Assembly: GCA_933228675.1 (NCBI GenBank)
Contig: OW121742.1
Location: 107,028,940 to 107,092,939, forward strand
Direction: 5' to 3'
DNA from: Stomorhina lunata
Lineage: Eukaryota; Arthropoda; Insecta; Diptera; Rhiniidae
DNA length: 64,000 bases
In this document: one piece after another, positions 1 through 11,300 of the stretch
How the letters are laid out: every line of letters begins with the position of its first letter
Numbering within the stretch: position 1 is the first letter of the stretch
Program-made: the position numbers and the translations under genes
The notes under the pieces: model-generated
Seen by the model: the letters and a program-made list of their open reading frames with translations, nothing else
Databases searched by the model: none
Told to the model about the DNA's origin: nothing

Positions 1-1190
1 AATTATCACAGCATCATATATCGGTGGTAAGCCTACTGCAATAACACGCCGTCGATGTAAAAGAAATGGAATTGCTTGCCTCAATCTTTAAATAAGAATT
101 TATGGTAGAGATCGGTATTAATCGCTTAACCGGGTTGTAGAAGTTAATCTTTTCTTTTTGCCTCCATGATCACTTTCCTACATCGCCATTAATGTCTACT
201 GCAATTACACGCCGTCGATGTAAAAGGAATAAAATTACTTGCCTCATTCTTTAAATAAGAATTTATTGTAGAGATCGGTATTAATCGCTTAACCGGGTTG
301 TAGAAGTCAATCTTTTATTTTTTCTACATTTTTGACAACTGATAAAGCTACATTTAAAATTAACATTTTGGAATCGTTTTTTAAAAGTGAAGATAATTTC
401 AAGGAGAATATTTCGAAATGTAATAAAACTACACCGATAATATATATTTAATTGATTTCTCAGGTCTTCAGACATAAAAATCAATCCTTATAGTCGTTTT
501 GACCTTTTAAATGTTGCGATATTACTGGTAAGTGACAGTCCTTGGTCGAAATTCTGAAATTTTGGAGTCGTTTCAGTATGAACATGGGAACATGGTCGCT
601 TTAATCGAATTATTTGCTTCAATCAGAATCAATCACTTAACCTGGTTGTAAAGTCAATCTTATCTTTCATAATAATTGTCGCACGTCGCAAGAGTTCTTT
701 CATTTTTTCAATTCCAAACATGGAGATTATTTTTTGTTTTCCTTGATTTAATCGACTGGTTACCAAATCAACTACTGGATTTGAACCCCGGTCACGGCAA
801 CATCAATTTCTGTAGTAATTAATTTCTATAAAAATTATTAATTATCACAGCATCATATATCGGTGGTAAGCCTACTGCAATAACACGCCGTCGATGTAAA
901 AGTAATGGAATTGCTTGCCTCAATCTTTAAATAAGAATTTATGGTAGAGATCGGTATTAATCGCTTAACCGGGTTGTAGAAGTTAATCTTTTCTTTTTGC
1001 CTCCATGATCACTTTCCTACATCGCCATTAATGTCTACTGCAATTACACGCCGTCGATGTAAAAGAAATAAAATTGCTTGCCTCAATCTTTAAATAAGAA
1101 TTTATTGTAGAGATCGGTATTAATCGCTTAACCGGGTTGTAAAAGTCAATCTTTTCTTTTTGCCTCCATGATCACTTTCCTACATCGCCA
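1..1190 (+). repeat. Duplicated block: 839-bp period with an internal 163-bp repeat
   Basis: The sequence from position 1 onward recurs almost unchanged from about 840. Inside each copy a segment beginning CTACTGCAATAACACGCCGT repeats once more 163 bp later (starts near 33, 196, 872 and 1035). Copies differ by scattered substitutions only, and share TAAGAATTTATGGTAGAGAT and the AACCGGGTTGTA motif. No open frame runs through it. It may be part of a larger dispersed element cut by the window edge. Confidence 0.8.
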
Positions 1191-1559
1191 GTAATGTTCC
1201 ATTTTTCCAATGCTAACTCATGTGCCTTCCAAACATAGAGATTTTTTTTCTTATTTTCCATGATTTCATCGACTTCTTCGGTGATTAGCTTAACATCTGA
1301 TATATCACATTGAAAATGAGGCATCTATCGGTATTTAGCATCTAAACATTTTTTAACACCTTCTAATATTTTATTGTTAAACTAAATTTTATTTTAATTA
1401 ATTAATCTAAACAATTTATTACATTCTTTATTACAAAGTAAATCATGGCCTTTTAACTTAAATTTTATAATTAACAATTTAAAATTCTTAGATTGTGTGC
1501 TTCGATTTTAATACTATTCATTTAAAACGTTAATATTTAAAAATGCTATTAACATTTTT

Positions 1560-2275
1560 ATACCCTTCACCACCATAGGTGGAAAGGGTATTATAAGTTT
1601 GTGCTGATGTTTGTAACGCATAGAAATATTTGTCTTAGACCCACCTTTTAGTGTACCAATAGACTTAGAATCACTTTCTGAGTCGATTTAGCGATGTCCG
1701 TCCGTCCGTCTGGCTGGCTGGACCCCCATGTAAACCTTGTAATCAAGCTACAGGTCGCAATTCTAAAGATAATTTGATGAAATTTTTAAATTTTTTGATA
1801 ATGGGACCATGGCTATTGAAATTGGTCAAAATCGGTCCATTATTTATGGTACCTCCCATAGGTCCCACTTCCCAGAATAGCTATATTGGCCACAAATATC
1901 AATATTTTTTCATGAAATTTAAAACAGATACTGCTTATGTGAACTTAAATCACTGTACCAAATTTCGTTGAAATCGGTCCACATTTGACCATAGCTCCCA
2001 TACAAACTCTTCTTCAAAAACGACGTAAATCTAAAGATAATGAAAATTTATTAAGTTTATTTTTTGCATACATAATTTTTGTAACAACTGTAATCAATTT
2101 GCTAAATTTCGAGATAATCGGTCCACATTTGACCCTAGCTCTCATATAAGTCTAAATGACGGAAACAGGTTGAATATATACGTTTTGAGAAAATGTTTGT
2201 ATGATGGCAAAATTTAGCAAATATTTGTCTTTATACAGGAAAAATAACACCTTTGACCTTAGTGGTGAAGGGTAT
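1560..2275. mobile_element. 716-bp non-autonomous element with 14-bp terminal inverted repeats
   Basis: The left end ATACCCTTCACCAC (1560-1573) is the perfect reverse complement of the right end GTGGTGAAGGGTAT (2262-2275). A short TCCG/TGGC simple repeat lies at about 1697-1722, and phrases such as AAATCGGTCCA recur inside. There is no transposase; the longest frame (1774-1971) shows no recognisable domain. This fits a MITE-like DNA transposon remnant of a kind common in flies. I cannot name the family. Confidence 0.55.
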
Positions 2276-3830
2276 CGTATGGTCGGCTTGACCGACTATA
2301 GCGCTTTCTTACTTGTTAAATATGCAATTTGAATGCATTTCTCATATAAACCTTATATAACTTTTTTAAAGTTTAAAAAGTTAACTAAATTTTCAGGCCT
2401 CAGACTTTTAAGCAAATATTGTGTAACATACCTTTAGGGATTTTTAAAATAATTTATTATGCAAAAAAGTTTAATAAAATTTGATATCTAAACATATTCT
2501 TTTTTTAGCAAAACATTTAGTTTAAATGAAATTCTTTTACTATCAGGGAACTTTTGACAAATAAGCTACAATGTAAACCTTATATGTTATAAATTATTTA
2601 GATTGTCCTTAAAGTATGCTACACAAATGTTTCTGAAATAACTAAAATTTCGATTGAAGAATTCGTCGATTTGTCCTATGTTTATTTATTTTACAACTTT
2701 TTGCTTTTTTGGATTTTAAAGCCAAGTAATACAAACATTTTTAAAATGACTTATTTTACAAAATTTGTTTTTTTAAATTTTTTCCTCATGTTTCGTTCTA
2801 TATGATTGTCTACGTTGTGCCTCTAAATTAACAGTTCATATAAATATTATACCTTTTGTAAATGTTATTTACAAAAAAAAAAAACATTTGTTTAATTTAA
2901 AATTTGCTTAAGCCTTTGCCGGTCATGTTTCAATATTTTTTTTTTCAATTTTAAACAGGTTTTGATTTGACTGAAATACACAAATGTGTATTTCATTTAA
3001 ATCAAATAATTGTTACTTGGCACTAAATTTTTTCTTATAAATCTTTGAAAATGCCAGACAAGGGCTTTTTATTTATCTGTATAGAAAGAAAAAAAAATCA
3101 CTTGATCATTGAGAATAACTTGTTCTTTTAATGAAATTTGAAATTTTAAAATCGCAGACAAAAACTACAATTTTAGTCTAAGACCAACCAGTTACTACTA
3201 ACGTTATGACCTAGATTTTGTTATGGCTATTTTCAAATCTTAACAAAATTTTTGCTTAACTTTTTAAGAAATTTTTCTTGTTTTATTTTAATTTGTTGTG
3301 TTTTAGTCATTCAAAATGTCTATAATCTTTTATATTTGATTCATTATTTGAATTAATTTATCATTTTTAATCATTTATGATTAATTCATAGGTACATATT
3401 TCTATCTGCATTTTTTTTTTATTTTCTTGCATAAATTACGTTTTCTTCCAAACGATTATGCGGGTTTTTGCATTCAAGTCACGTTTTTATATTTTAAGTT
3501 CGATACCCTTTTAGTGTTTTAAGTAAAATTATTAAAAAATATAAACAATATAATTTTGAATACAGTAAAATCTTGATTGTAGAATCTTTTTGATCTTCAG
3601 TAGTATTTTAAAGCATGGAATTTGTCTCCTTTTTATAAAAATCGATGATTTTTTAATAAAGTTTGATTTTTTCCAAAATTTAGGCTATGAATGATACCTT
3701 CTTTAGGAGAGCTTTTGAGTTCATTGTAATCCTTTTAGGATAGAGAACTTATAAAAACTTGATAGGAAGAAAATAAGAACTGAAGCGAAATAAATGGTAG
3801 TTTCTTTATCTAAGCCATTTAAATCCAGCT
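2276..3830. other. AT-rich stretch with nothing recognised
   Basis: Very AT-rich with many homopolymer runs. I see no coding frame, RNA gene or clear repeat. Confidence 0.5.
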
Positions 3831-3834
3831 ATGA

Positions 3835-4330
3835 AGCCCTTTTTCGAATCTCTTTCGAATCTCTTTCGAATCTTCCACTTAGAAACCTAAACCTCTAGTA
3901 TTAAAGCCTAGGGCAGTGACATTTTATATTTTGGAGGTCTTGGAGTTCTTCTTCAAATCCCTCACCTAGAAACCTAAGCATCTAGGTTTGGAGCCTAGGG
4001 CAGTGACAGAGGAAAAGTTCGACCGATTTGGACTTAATATCAGTTATATTTTAAAGGTCTTGGAGTTCTTCTTCGAATCTCCTTCGAATCTTCCACCTAG
4101 TTTTGGAGCCTAGGGCAGTGAGAGATGATATGTTCGACCGATTTGAACATACCATCAGCCAGTTTATATTTTGGAGGTTTGGAGTTCTTCTTCAAAACAT
4201 CCATATAGAAACCTAAGACTTTAGTTTTAGAGCCTAGGGCAGTGACATAGGATATGTTCGAGCATTTGAAAAAGTCCTCATCTGAACATAATTTAAAAAT
4301 GTCTGAATTCTTCCATCCTACATTTTTAAC
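3835..4330. repeat. Degenerate tandem repeat of about 85-120 bp
   Basis: The phrase GCCTAGGGCAGTGA returns near 3907, 3990, 4110 and 4231. Each time it is accompanied by TTGGAGTTCTTCTTC and GTTCGACCGATTTG. The spacing is irregular, so the array is old and has lost segments. No open frame. Confidence 0.6.
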
Positions 4331-4369
4331 CTAGATTTTAGGGCACAGCGACCGGTTGTTATGTGTATA

Positions 4370-5960
4370 AATTTTCCTACCTAGGCTGGCCAAACCTGAT
4401 TAGACAAAATCTTGGTTCTGCCCGTGTCAAATTTCTGGCCATAGAGAGACCTACATACATATCCTATAGTCTGTTCTATTATACCAGGTCCCGGATCAGC
4501 GAGGAAATCAGAGAGCCTCTCTGATCCAGGACCTAATACCAATATAGAAGTGTCAGAAGGGCAAAGCTTTGTCTTTCACCATATGGCTCAGTTCTTGGCT
4601 CGAGCTTAGCCTTGCGGCTTCATAGGCAATTTAGTAGCCATGTACAATTTGTGGCTATAAAGACCTAGATATTCTACAGGCTGTTATATTTTACCAGGTC
4701 TTTCTGATTTCCTCGCGGATCCAGCACCTAAGAGCGATATAGAAGGGGAAGATAGGTGGAGCTATGTCTTTCACCATAGCCTCAGTTCTTGGCTTGAGCC
4801 TAGCTTTCTGGCTTCATAGGAAATTTAGTAACCTTGTTTCTTCTTAGTATGGCCCTACCTTAATCAGACAAAATCTTGGTTCTGCCCATGTCCAATTTCT
4901 GGCCATAGAGATCTAGATATTCTACAGACTTTTATACTACACCATGTCTTTGTGATTTCCTCGCTGATCTAGGATCTACTACCGATACCATGTCTTAACC
5001 AGACCCTAAGCATGACCGATGAGTCTAAGAGAGCTAATCTACACTTTTCAACTAGTTTGGATATGAGCTTTGTCCCTGCATAGTTTTAAGAGCAGCCTAT
5101 AGAAGTGGGAGATAGGCGGAGCTGTATTTTTCTTATCTCGAACCTAACTTCGTAGGCTATTTCTTTGCCTTCGATGTCACAATGACGGGGAACCCAACAT
5201 AAACTGACCCTAATCATGACCGAAAATAGCTCAGTTCTTGGCCAGAGCCTTGCGTTGTCGGCAATTTGATTGCCTTCGATGTCGCAATGACCGGGAACCT
5301 AGCATAACATGACCCTAGCATGACCGATGAGTCTAATGAAACTGATCTACACTTTCTAACTTGGTTTGAATGTGATGATTTGTCCTTGAGTTGCTTTAAG
5401 GGCAGACTATAGAAGTGGCAGATGGCTCGAGGTTAGCTTCGTCGTCAATTTCGTTGAATTCGATGTCACAATGACCTAGAACCGAACATAAACTGATCCA
5501 AACTGATAAGTCTAATAGAGCTAATCTACAGTTCCTAACTTGTTTGGATGTGATACTTTGTCCTTTCTAAGCAGCTTGACTGTCGACATAGATGGTCTCT
5601 CACAGTTTTCAGTTATGTTATTTAGAATTGACTCCATAGCCTTCAGTATTGTAAAAATCTCTGCCGGAAGACACTACACTCATCCCCAAGTGTACGACCT
5701 CCTAATGTTTTGTTGAAGCAAATATAGAGCCGAGCCAGTGCCGATATTTATCTTTCCATATGTGAAAATCGAGTTGACCTTAAAGAGCTATGTGCGATCC
5801 TTCCACAAGGATTCTGTCAGGAATTCAACTTCCGGTGCTGAACTAAACAGCAACTCCTTGGCTTAGAAGTCCGTCAAATGTGAATCTGACTTAAAGCTAT
5901 GAAGGCTTGTTAAGTTCGAAATACTAGTGTGTCCTAATTGTCTGTTTTTGAGTGTATCAG
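4370..5960 (-). pseudogene. Decayed, internally duplicated non-LTR retrotransposon RNase H region
   Basis: On the minus strand short pieces of a retrotransposon RNase H domain can be read across frameshifts and stops. The block around 5200-5300 reads PGHCDIEGNQIADNA, the last RNase H motif (compare WVPGHCDIVGNEVADEVA in the copy at 13.4-14.4 kb). The block around 5590-5700 reads GDECSVF and then KAMESIL, the motif around the second catalytic residue. Related phrases recur several times between 4370 and 5500, so the fragment was duplicated before or during decay. It is not functional. Assignment to non-LTR elements is by similarity to the better preserved copy in this window. Confidence 0.55.
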
Positions 5961-6897
5961 TTGCCACTTTTTTATTAAAAGATCCAAAGGGAATAAGTAC
6001 TTCTCAAGGCTCTGGTTAAACCAATATCCACAAGTTGGACTTTATTAATAAAAAAGGCGAATTTATTTACTACTTCTTACCATACTGCTCAATCTTGCGA
6101 AAAAACAGGTCTGAAGTTCTCACGTCAGACGGTTCTTCTTGCCGAAACGACTCGGAAATCCTAGGATTTCGACCAAGAACTGCCATTTCTGTGATATTAT
6201 CAATAATATCGCAGTTACGACAACTACAAATGGTCCAATGTCTAGTACACGACTCTTGGTCAAGGTTCGAAAAAAACAGTACCTTATTTTATTGTACTGA
6301 ACTTAAGCAAAAGTTATTTATTTTTACGCACCTAACTAAGTCGGAAACAAAGTTGGGTACACAAAGAAATATTAGGCGCTGAGTCCCCTTCTTTCTAACG
6401 TATTCCTGCTGTTAAATTTTTAACAAAGTACTTTATAGTACTTAACGAAGTACGTTATTTTTAGTGTACTTCGTGAAAGTTCGTTATGATAAAGGTTGTG
6501 TATTTTAACAGGTACATACTCTAAAATTTTAAGGTACCTATATTTAAATTGAACTTGTCTAAGTAGAGTACGGTACATAAATATACAGTATTTTAGAGTA
6601 TTTTTTAGAACCTTGCTATTGGTGTTAGTCTCGAGTTTCTAGAGAAGTAGTAGGCGTTGAATTCCTTTCTTAGAAATTTTGCCTTAGATTATAGCTTTAA
6701 CTCTAAACCATTTAGAACCGGTTGTTTGAAATTGAAGAGGACCAACCCAGACTCTTATTGCTAACCCAGGAAGATAGTTCTTCTAGTGTCGATTGCATAA
6801 TCTCACTAATTGTATGAAGGAATTTCCTTGATAATAGTATTATTACGTCATCATCGTCATCTTTCTATTTAGCTAAAGCTATTAAGTAGCTATAGGA
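5961..6897. other. No gene seen; carries a short dispersed repeat
   Basis: An open frame at 6035-6382 (115 codons) has no recognisable domain and overlaps a phrase (CTAGGATTTCGACCAAGAAC, then a GATATTATCAATAATATCGC region) that recurs in related form near 500-550, 7670-7730 and 25940-25990. I therefore treat it as repeat DNA, not a gene. Confidence 0.45.
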
Positions 6898-7892
6898 GCA
6901 AAGACTCTATAATCCATTTAAAGAAATTGCACTCCATACATTTGAAAATTTTAATCGAATATGAGTCTTATGATACCACTGAGTCAAAAATTAATTTTTT
7001 GTGTGAAAAAATGGTACTCTTCATGCGACTTTTCACAAAGAGTCTTAAATGAGTCGTTTTTTAAACTATTATGATTAGATTACGACTGCACACATTTTGC
7101 TAGATATGTTAAAAAAAACATATATTTATATATTCAATACTATAATTGCACGACATATCTATTTTTAGAATAGTGAAGCTGCCAAAACCGGGAATCGAAC
7201 CCAGGCTGAATATGATATGTAATGCTTAGTAGTCGACGTGATAACCAACTAAGCCACATCACCCACAATAAGTCATGAGTCTTTTTGTGGCCTTTTTTAT
7301 CACTATTAAAACAGTCATATTAGGATCAGTCATATTAGAAACAGTCACATTAGGATCATTTGCTTGATTATAATATGCCTACGCACATTTTGCAAGATTT
7401 GTTTGTGTTATTTTTAACTAGTCGCTTTCTTCACGTTTCCATGAGTCTTTTTGTAAACTTTTTTGATCATCAAGCTGATTAATCAGTTTTTGATCATCTA
7501 ATGAAATCCTAAAAGACTCATTTTGCTGATATTATCATCAACAATCCATGGAATGAAAGTAGATAAAGCACAATGAAAAACATATCAACGCACAAACAAA
7601 CATACATACATTTCATGAGCACGTGTGTATGCCTTAGCTATCTCTCATTGGATAATGTTGTTGTTGTAACTGCGATATTATTGGTAATAAAGCAGAAGTG
7701 GCAGTCCTTGGTTGGAATCCTAAGAATGCTCATTGGGTAATCGTGAGAAAGCTCATTGGATAATCGTCACCATTAGTTGTTTCCGAATTAAAGTAAAAGC
7801 GGTATACTCCCTTTTTTATGGGACTTATCGAAAAGACCATACGGCAAATCAATGTATGGATGTGCAACATCTTTTTATTATAGAGTTTTTGA
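6898..7892. mobile_element. MITE-like element, long disrupted copy
   Basis: The left end GCAAAGACTCTATAAT (6898) and the right end ATTATAGAGTTTTTG (ending near 7892) form inverted repeats that extend inward through a TTGCACTCCATACAT motif. The right third (about 7556-7892) matches the short copy at 18167-18456, including CATTTCATGAGCACGTGTG and TCTCTCATTGGATAAT. The extra sequence of about 700 bp in the middle contains a tRNA-like block (7181-7264). No transposase is encoded. Confidence 0.6.
7181..7264 (-). repeat. tRNA-like block (tRNA pseudogene or SINE head)
   Basis: The minus strand carries an A-box-like TGGCTTAGTTGG and a B-box GGTTCGATTCC about 60 nt apart. The T arm CTGGG/CCCGG pairs. 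The 7-bp acceptor stem does not pair (5' GGGTGAT against 3' TTTTGGC) and no clean anticodon stem forms. A functional tRNA is therefore unlikely; a tRNA-derived SINE or pseudogene is the better reading. Confidence 0.5.
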
Positions 7893-8245
7893 TACGAGTG
7901 AAGATATGTGAGATACCTCTTATCAATTTTTTGAGAATATTGTAGTCTTCTTAACCTGAGTTGATGATCCTACTATCAAGCTTGGCTAGTATCCACTTTA
8001 TTAGAAAACCTTTTTTACCCTAAAAGAAAACTTTAACGGTATCAATCAGGATGTTATTGTAGGCCCCTTAAACGTATAAGAAAACAGTTAATTTCAATTT
8101 TTTGAAATCCTGTTTTTTTTCTATTGAATTTAATTCAGACTTTAAAATTTTGAGAATTTTCAAGGGACTTATAGAACTACATAGTTATTTTGTCTTATCC
8201 AAAATATATTTTTATCAAACTAACAATAAACTTTTTCTTTTTTAG

Positions 8246-8399
8246 GGCGTGGCTTACAAAAATCGCCGCTGTGCCATGTGTCGACGTGAAATACCACCGG
8301 AATTTTTGGATCATCCCCAACTTGTTAATGGCATAGAAGATATTTGTACAACAAAGGCCACAGACGATGGCTACCAATGGTTTTATGAAGGACGTAATG
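8246..8399 (+). CDS. Iduna: Iduna exon: end of RING plus first strand of WWE
   Basis: The acceptor TTTTTTAG ends at 8245 and the donor GTAAGT starts at 8400. The exon reads from phase 0 (GVAYKNRRCAMCRR) and ends with one base of a Gly codon after YEGRN. The WWE domain is thus cut between YEGRN and the GWW motif, which is what allows two different downstream halves to be joined. Confidence 0.92.
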
Positions 8400-11300
8400 G
8401 TAAGTTTCAAAACAGATTGCCCCCTATATGTAAACTTCCTCCCCCACTCTTCCTCTATTCCAAATTTAAAAACACACTGTGTCAGTAGTCTTTCGTTTCG
8501 TTTCGTTTTCCAACGTTTCCTTTCTTTCTGTTGTTTAACTTTAAACTTTTTTTATAAAATAAAAATAAACTTTCACATACATGATGCCCTTGTGCCTTGT
8601 TAACTTTCCTACCAACCCCTCATTCCTTTAGGTGGCTGGTGGGCCTATGAGAAACGTAATGCCGCCGAGATTGAACAGGCCTTTAGTAAAATGTTTAACA
8701 AACGTTTGCCAAACAAGGACAAGGAGAAAAAAGAACTAAAAAAGGAAGAGGAAGATAAAGATGAAGAAGATAACGAAGATGATATCGATTGTAATATCGA
8801 GGTAGAGGTTGACGAAAATAATTTTGATAATAGCGATGAGGAGGAGGAAGAGGAGCTAGGAAGCTGCCACGATGTTACAAATTCAACTTGTGAAATACAA
8901 ATCTGTGGCAATATGTATACGATCGATTTTCAAAATATGGTACAATATCCACAAAATATGCCCTACAGAAAACGTAAAATATGTAGAGCTAAAGGCTTAC
9001 CAGCCAAAGGAGTTGCTGGCTTGATAAAACCTAACAATAGAAGAAATCGAACTAGAGTCAAACGAGAACCCGAGGTGGTGGTGCAATCAGGAAATGAAGA
9101 GAGATCTGAAACAATTACAATACAATTTATTGGACGAAATCGTAGAATGAGACCCTATTAGAAGGGAAGAAATGAAGATGTCGAATAACAACTTGCCATT
9201 AATACAATTTTAGTATTAGAGCTTTAAATGTTCATTTATATTTATTTTAAATTTTTAATGGATTCACTCAAAATTTAAACGTTTCAAAGAATATGAAAAA
9301 ACCAAAAAAAAAAAAAATATATTGTTATAATCGCTTAATTTTTATTTTTATTATTAATCTTATCCTTTTATCTTATTTCCAATAAAATTTATGAATTTTT
9401 TTATTAACATTTCTTCGGAAGCTTAAAACTACAAAATTGTTTCGTTTTTTTATTATGTAGTTCTCTTTTGAAAACTACATATTTCCTATTCCTTTTAGTA
9501 TATTATTCCTCTTAAGGTTCTTTTCTTTCGATTTCTATTTTTGTCTTGTCAATGTATTTCTTTAAGGTTGGTGGCAATATGATGATCGTACCAGTCAGGA
9601 TCTGGAGGAGGCTTTCAAGAAGGGTGAACGTTCTTGCACCATTTTAGTGGCGGGCTATGTTTATATTGTCGATTTTGATGCCATGATCCAGCAGCGACAA
9701 AATGAACCGGCTCGATGCCGTAGGGTAAAACGTGATTTGGCCACCATACCCAAAAAAGGCGTAGCTGGTCTACGTATCGAGGGTAATACGGTGACCACAG
9801 ATTCGAATTTTGCTGCTCAGGTCTATCAGAGACGTCAGAACAGGTGAGTGTTTACTACTATTGATTTAAATTTTCAAAATTTCCTAATTTTTATATGAGG
9901 AAATTTTTAAAAATTTCCTATTTTTATATAAGGAAATTTTAAAAATTTCTTAATTTTTATATAAGGAAATTTTAATTTTTTATATAAGGAAATTTTCAAA
10001 ACTTCCTTATTTTTATATAAGGAAATTTTCAAAATTTCTTAATTTTTATATAAGGAAATTTTAAAAATTTCCTTATTTTTTATAAGGAAATTTTCAAAAT
10101 TTTCGTATTTTTATATAAGGAAATTTTCAAAATTTTCTTATTTTTTATAAGGAAATTTTCAAAATTTCCTTATTTTTTTACAAGGAAATTTTAAAAATTT
10201 TCTTATTTTTATGTAAGGAAATTTTAAAAATTTCCTTATATTTATATAAGGAAATTTTTAAAATTTCCTTATTTTTTTACAAGGAAATTTTAAAAATTTC
10301 TTATTTTTATGTAAGGAAATTTTCAAAATTTCCTTATTTTTATATAAGGAAATTTTTAAAACTTCCATTTTTTATATAAGGAAATTTTTAAAATTTCCTT
10401 ACTTTTATAGAATAAGGAAATTTTCAAAATTTCCTGATTTTTGTATAAGGAAATTTTCAAAATTTCCTTATTTTTTATAAGGAAATTTTCAAAATTTCCT
10501 TATTTTTTATAAGGAAATTTTCAAAATTTCCTTATATATTTACAAGGAAATTTTTAAAATTTCCTTATTTTTATTTAAGGAAATTTTCAAAATTTCCTTA
10601 TTTTAATAAAAGGAAATTTTCAAAATTACCATACTTTTATATAAGGAAATTTTCAAAATTTCCTTATCTTTATATAAGGAAATTTTCAAAATTTCCTTAT
10701 CGTTATATAAGGAAATTTTCAAAATTTCCTTATTTTTATATAAGGAAATTTTCAAAATTTCCTTATTTTTATATAAGGAAATTTTAAAAATTTCCTTATT
10801 TTTACATAAGGAAATTTTCAAAATTACCTTATTTTTATATAAGAAAATTTTTAACATTTCCATTCTTTTATATAAGGAAATTTTTAAAATTTCATTACTT
10901 TTATATAAAAAAAATTTTCAAAATTTCCTTATTTTTGTATAAGTAAATTTTAAAAATTTCCTTATTTTTATATAAGGAAATTTTAAAAATTTCCTTATTT
11001 TTATATAAGGAAATTTTCAAAATTTCATTATTTTTATATAGGGAAATTTTCAAAATTTCCTTATTTTTATATCAGGAAATTTTCACAATTTCTTTATTTT
11101 TATATAAGAAAATTTTCAAAACTTCCTCATTTTTACATAAGGAAATTTTCAATATTTCCTTATTTTTATATAAGGAAATTTTAAAAACTTCCTTATTTTT
11201 TTATAAGGAAATTTTCAAAATTTCCTTATTTTTTTATAAGGAAATTTTCAAAATTTCCTTATTTTCATACGAGGAAGATTCAAAAACTTCCTTTGTGTAA

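Noticed and set aside
757..815. Second tRNA-derived element on the minus strand
   Set aside because: It has a B-box-like GGTTCAAATCC but no convincing A box or fold. Similarity to 61610-61680 suggests only an old dispersed repeat.
6035..6382. 115-codon plus-strand ORF
   Set aside because: No domain, no splice or promoter evidence, and part of it is a dispersed repeat also present near 530, 7715 and 25970.
7181..7264. Functional tRNA gene
   Set aside because: The acceptor stem does not pair and no proper anticodon arm forms; only the promoter boxes and T arm are kept.
8645..8911. Minus-strand Ser-rich ORF
   Set aside because: Antisense shadow of the acidic coding stretch of the Iduna alternative exon.
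10603..10863. Minus-strand 86-codon ORF (ILKISLYKNKE repeats)
   Set aside because: Lies wholly inside palindromic satellite array 1, within an intron.
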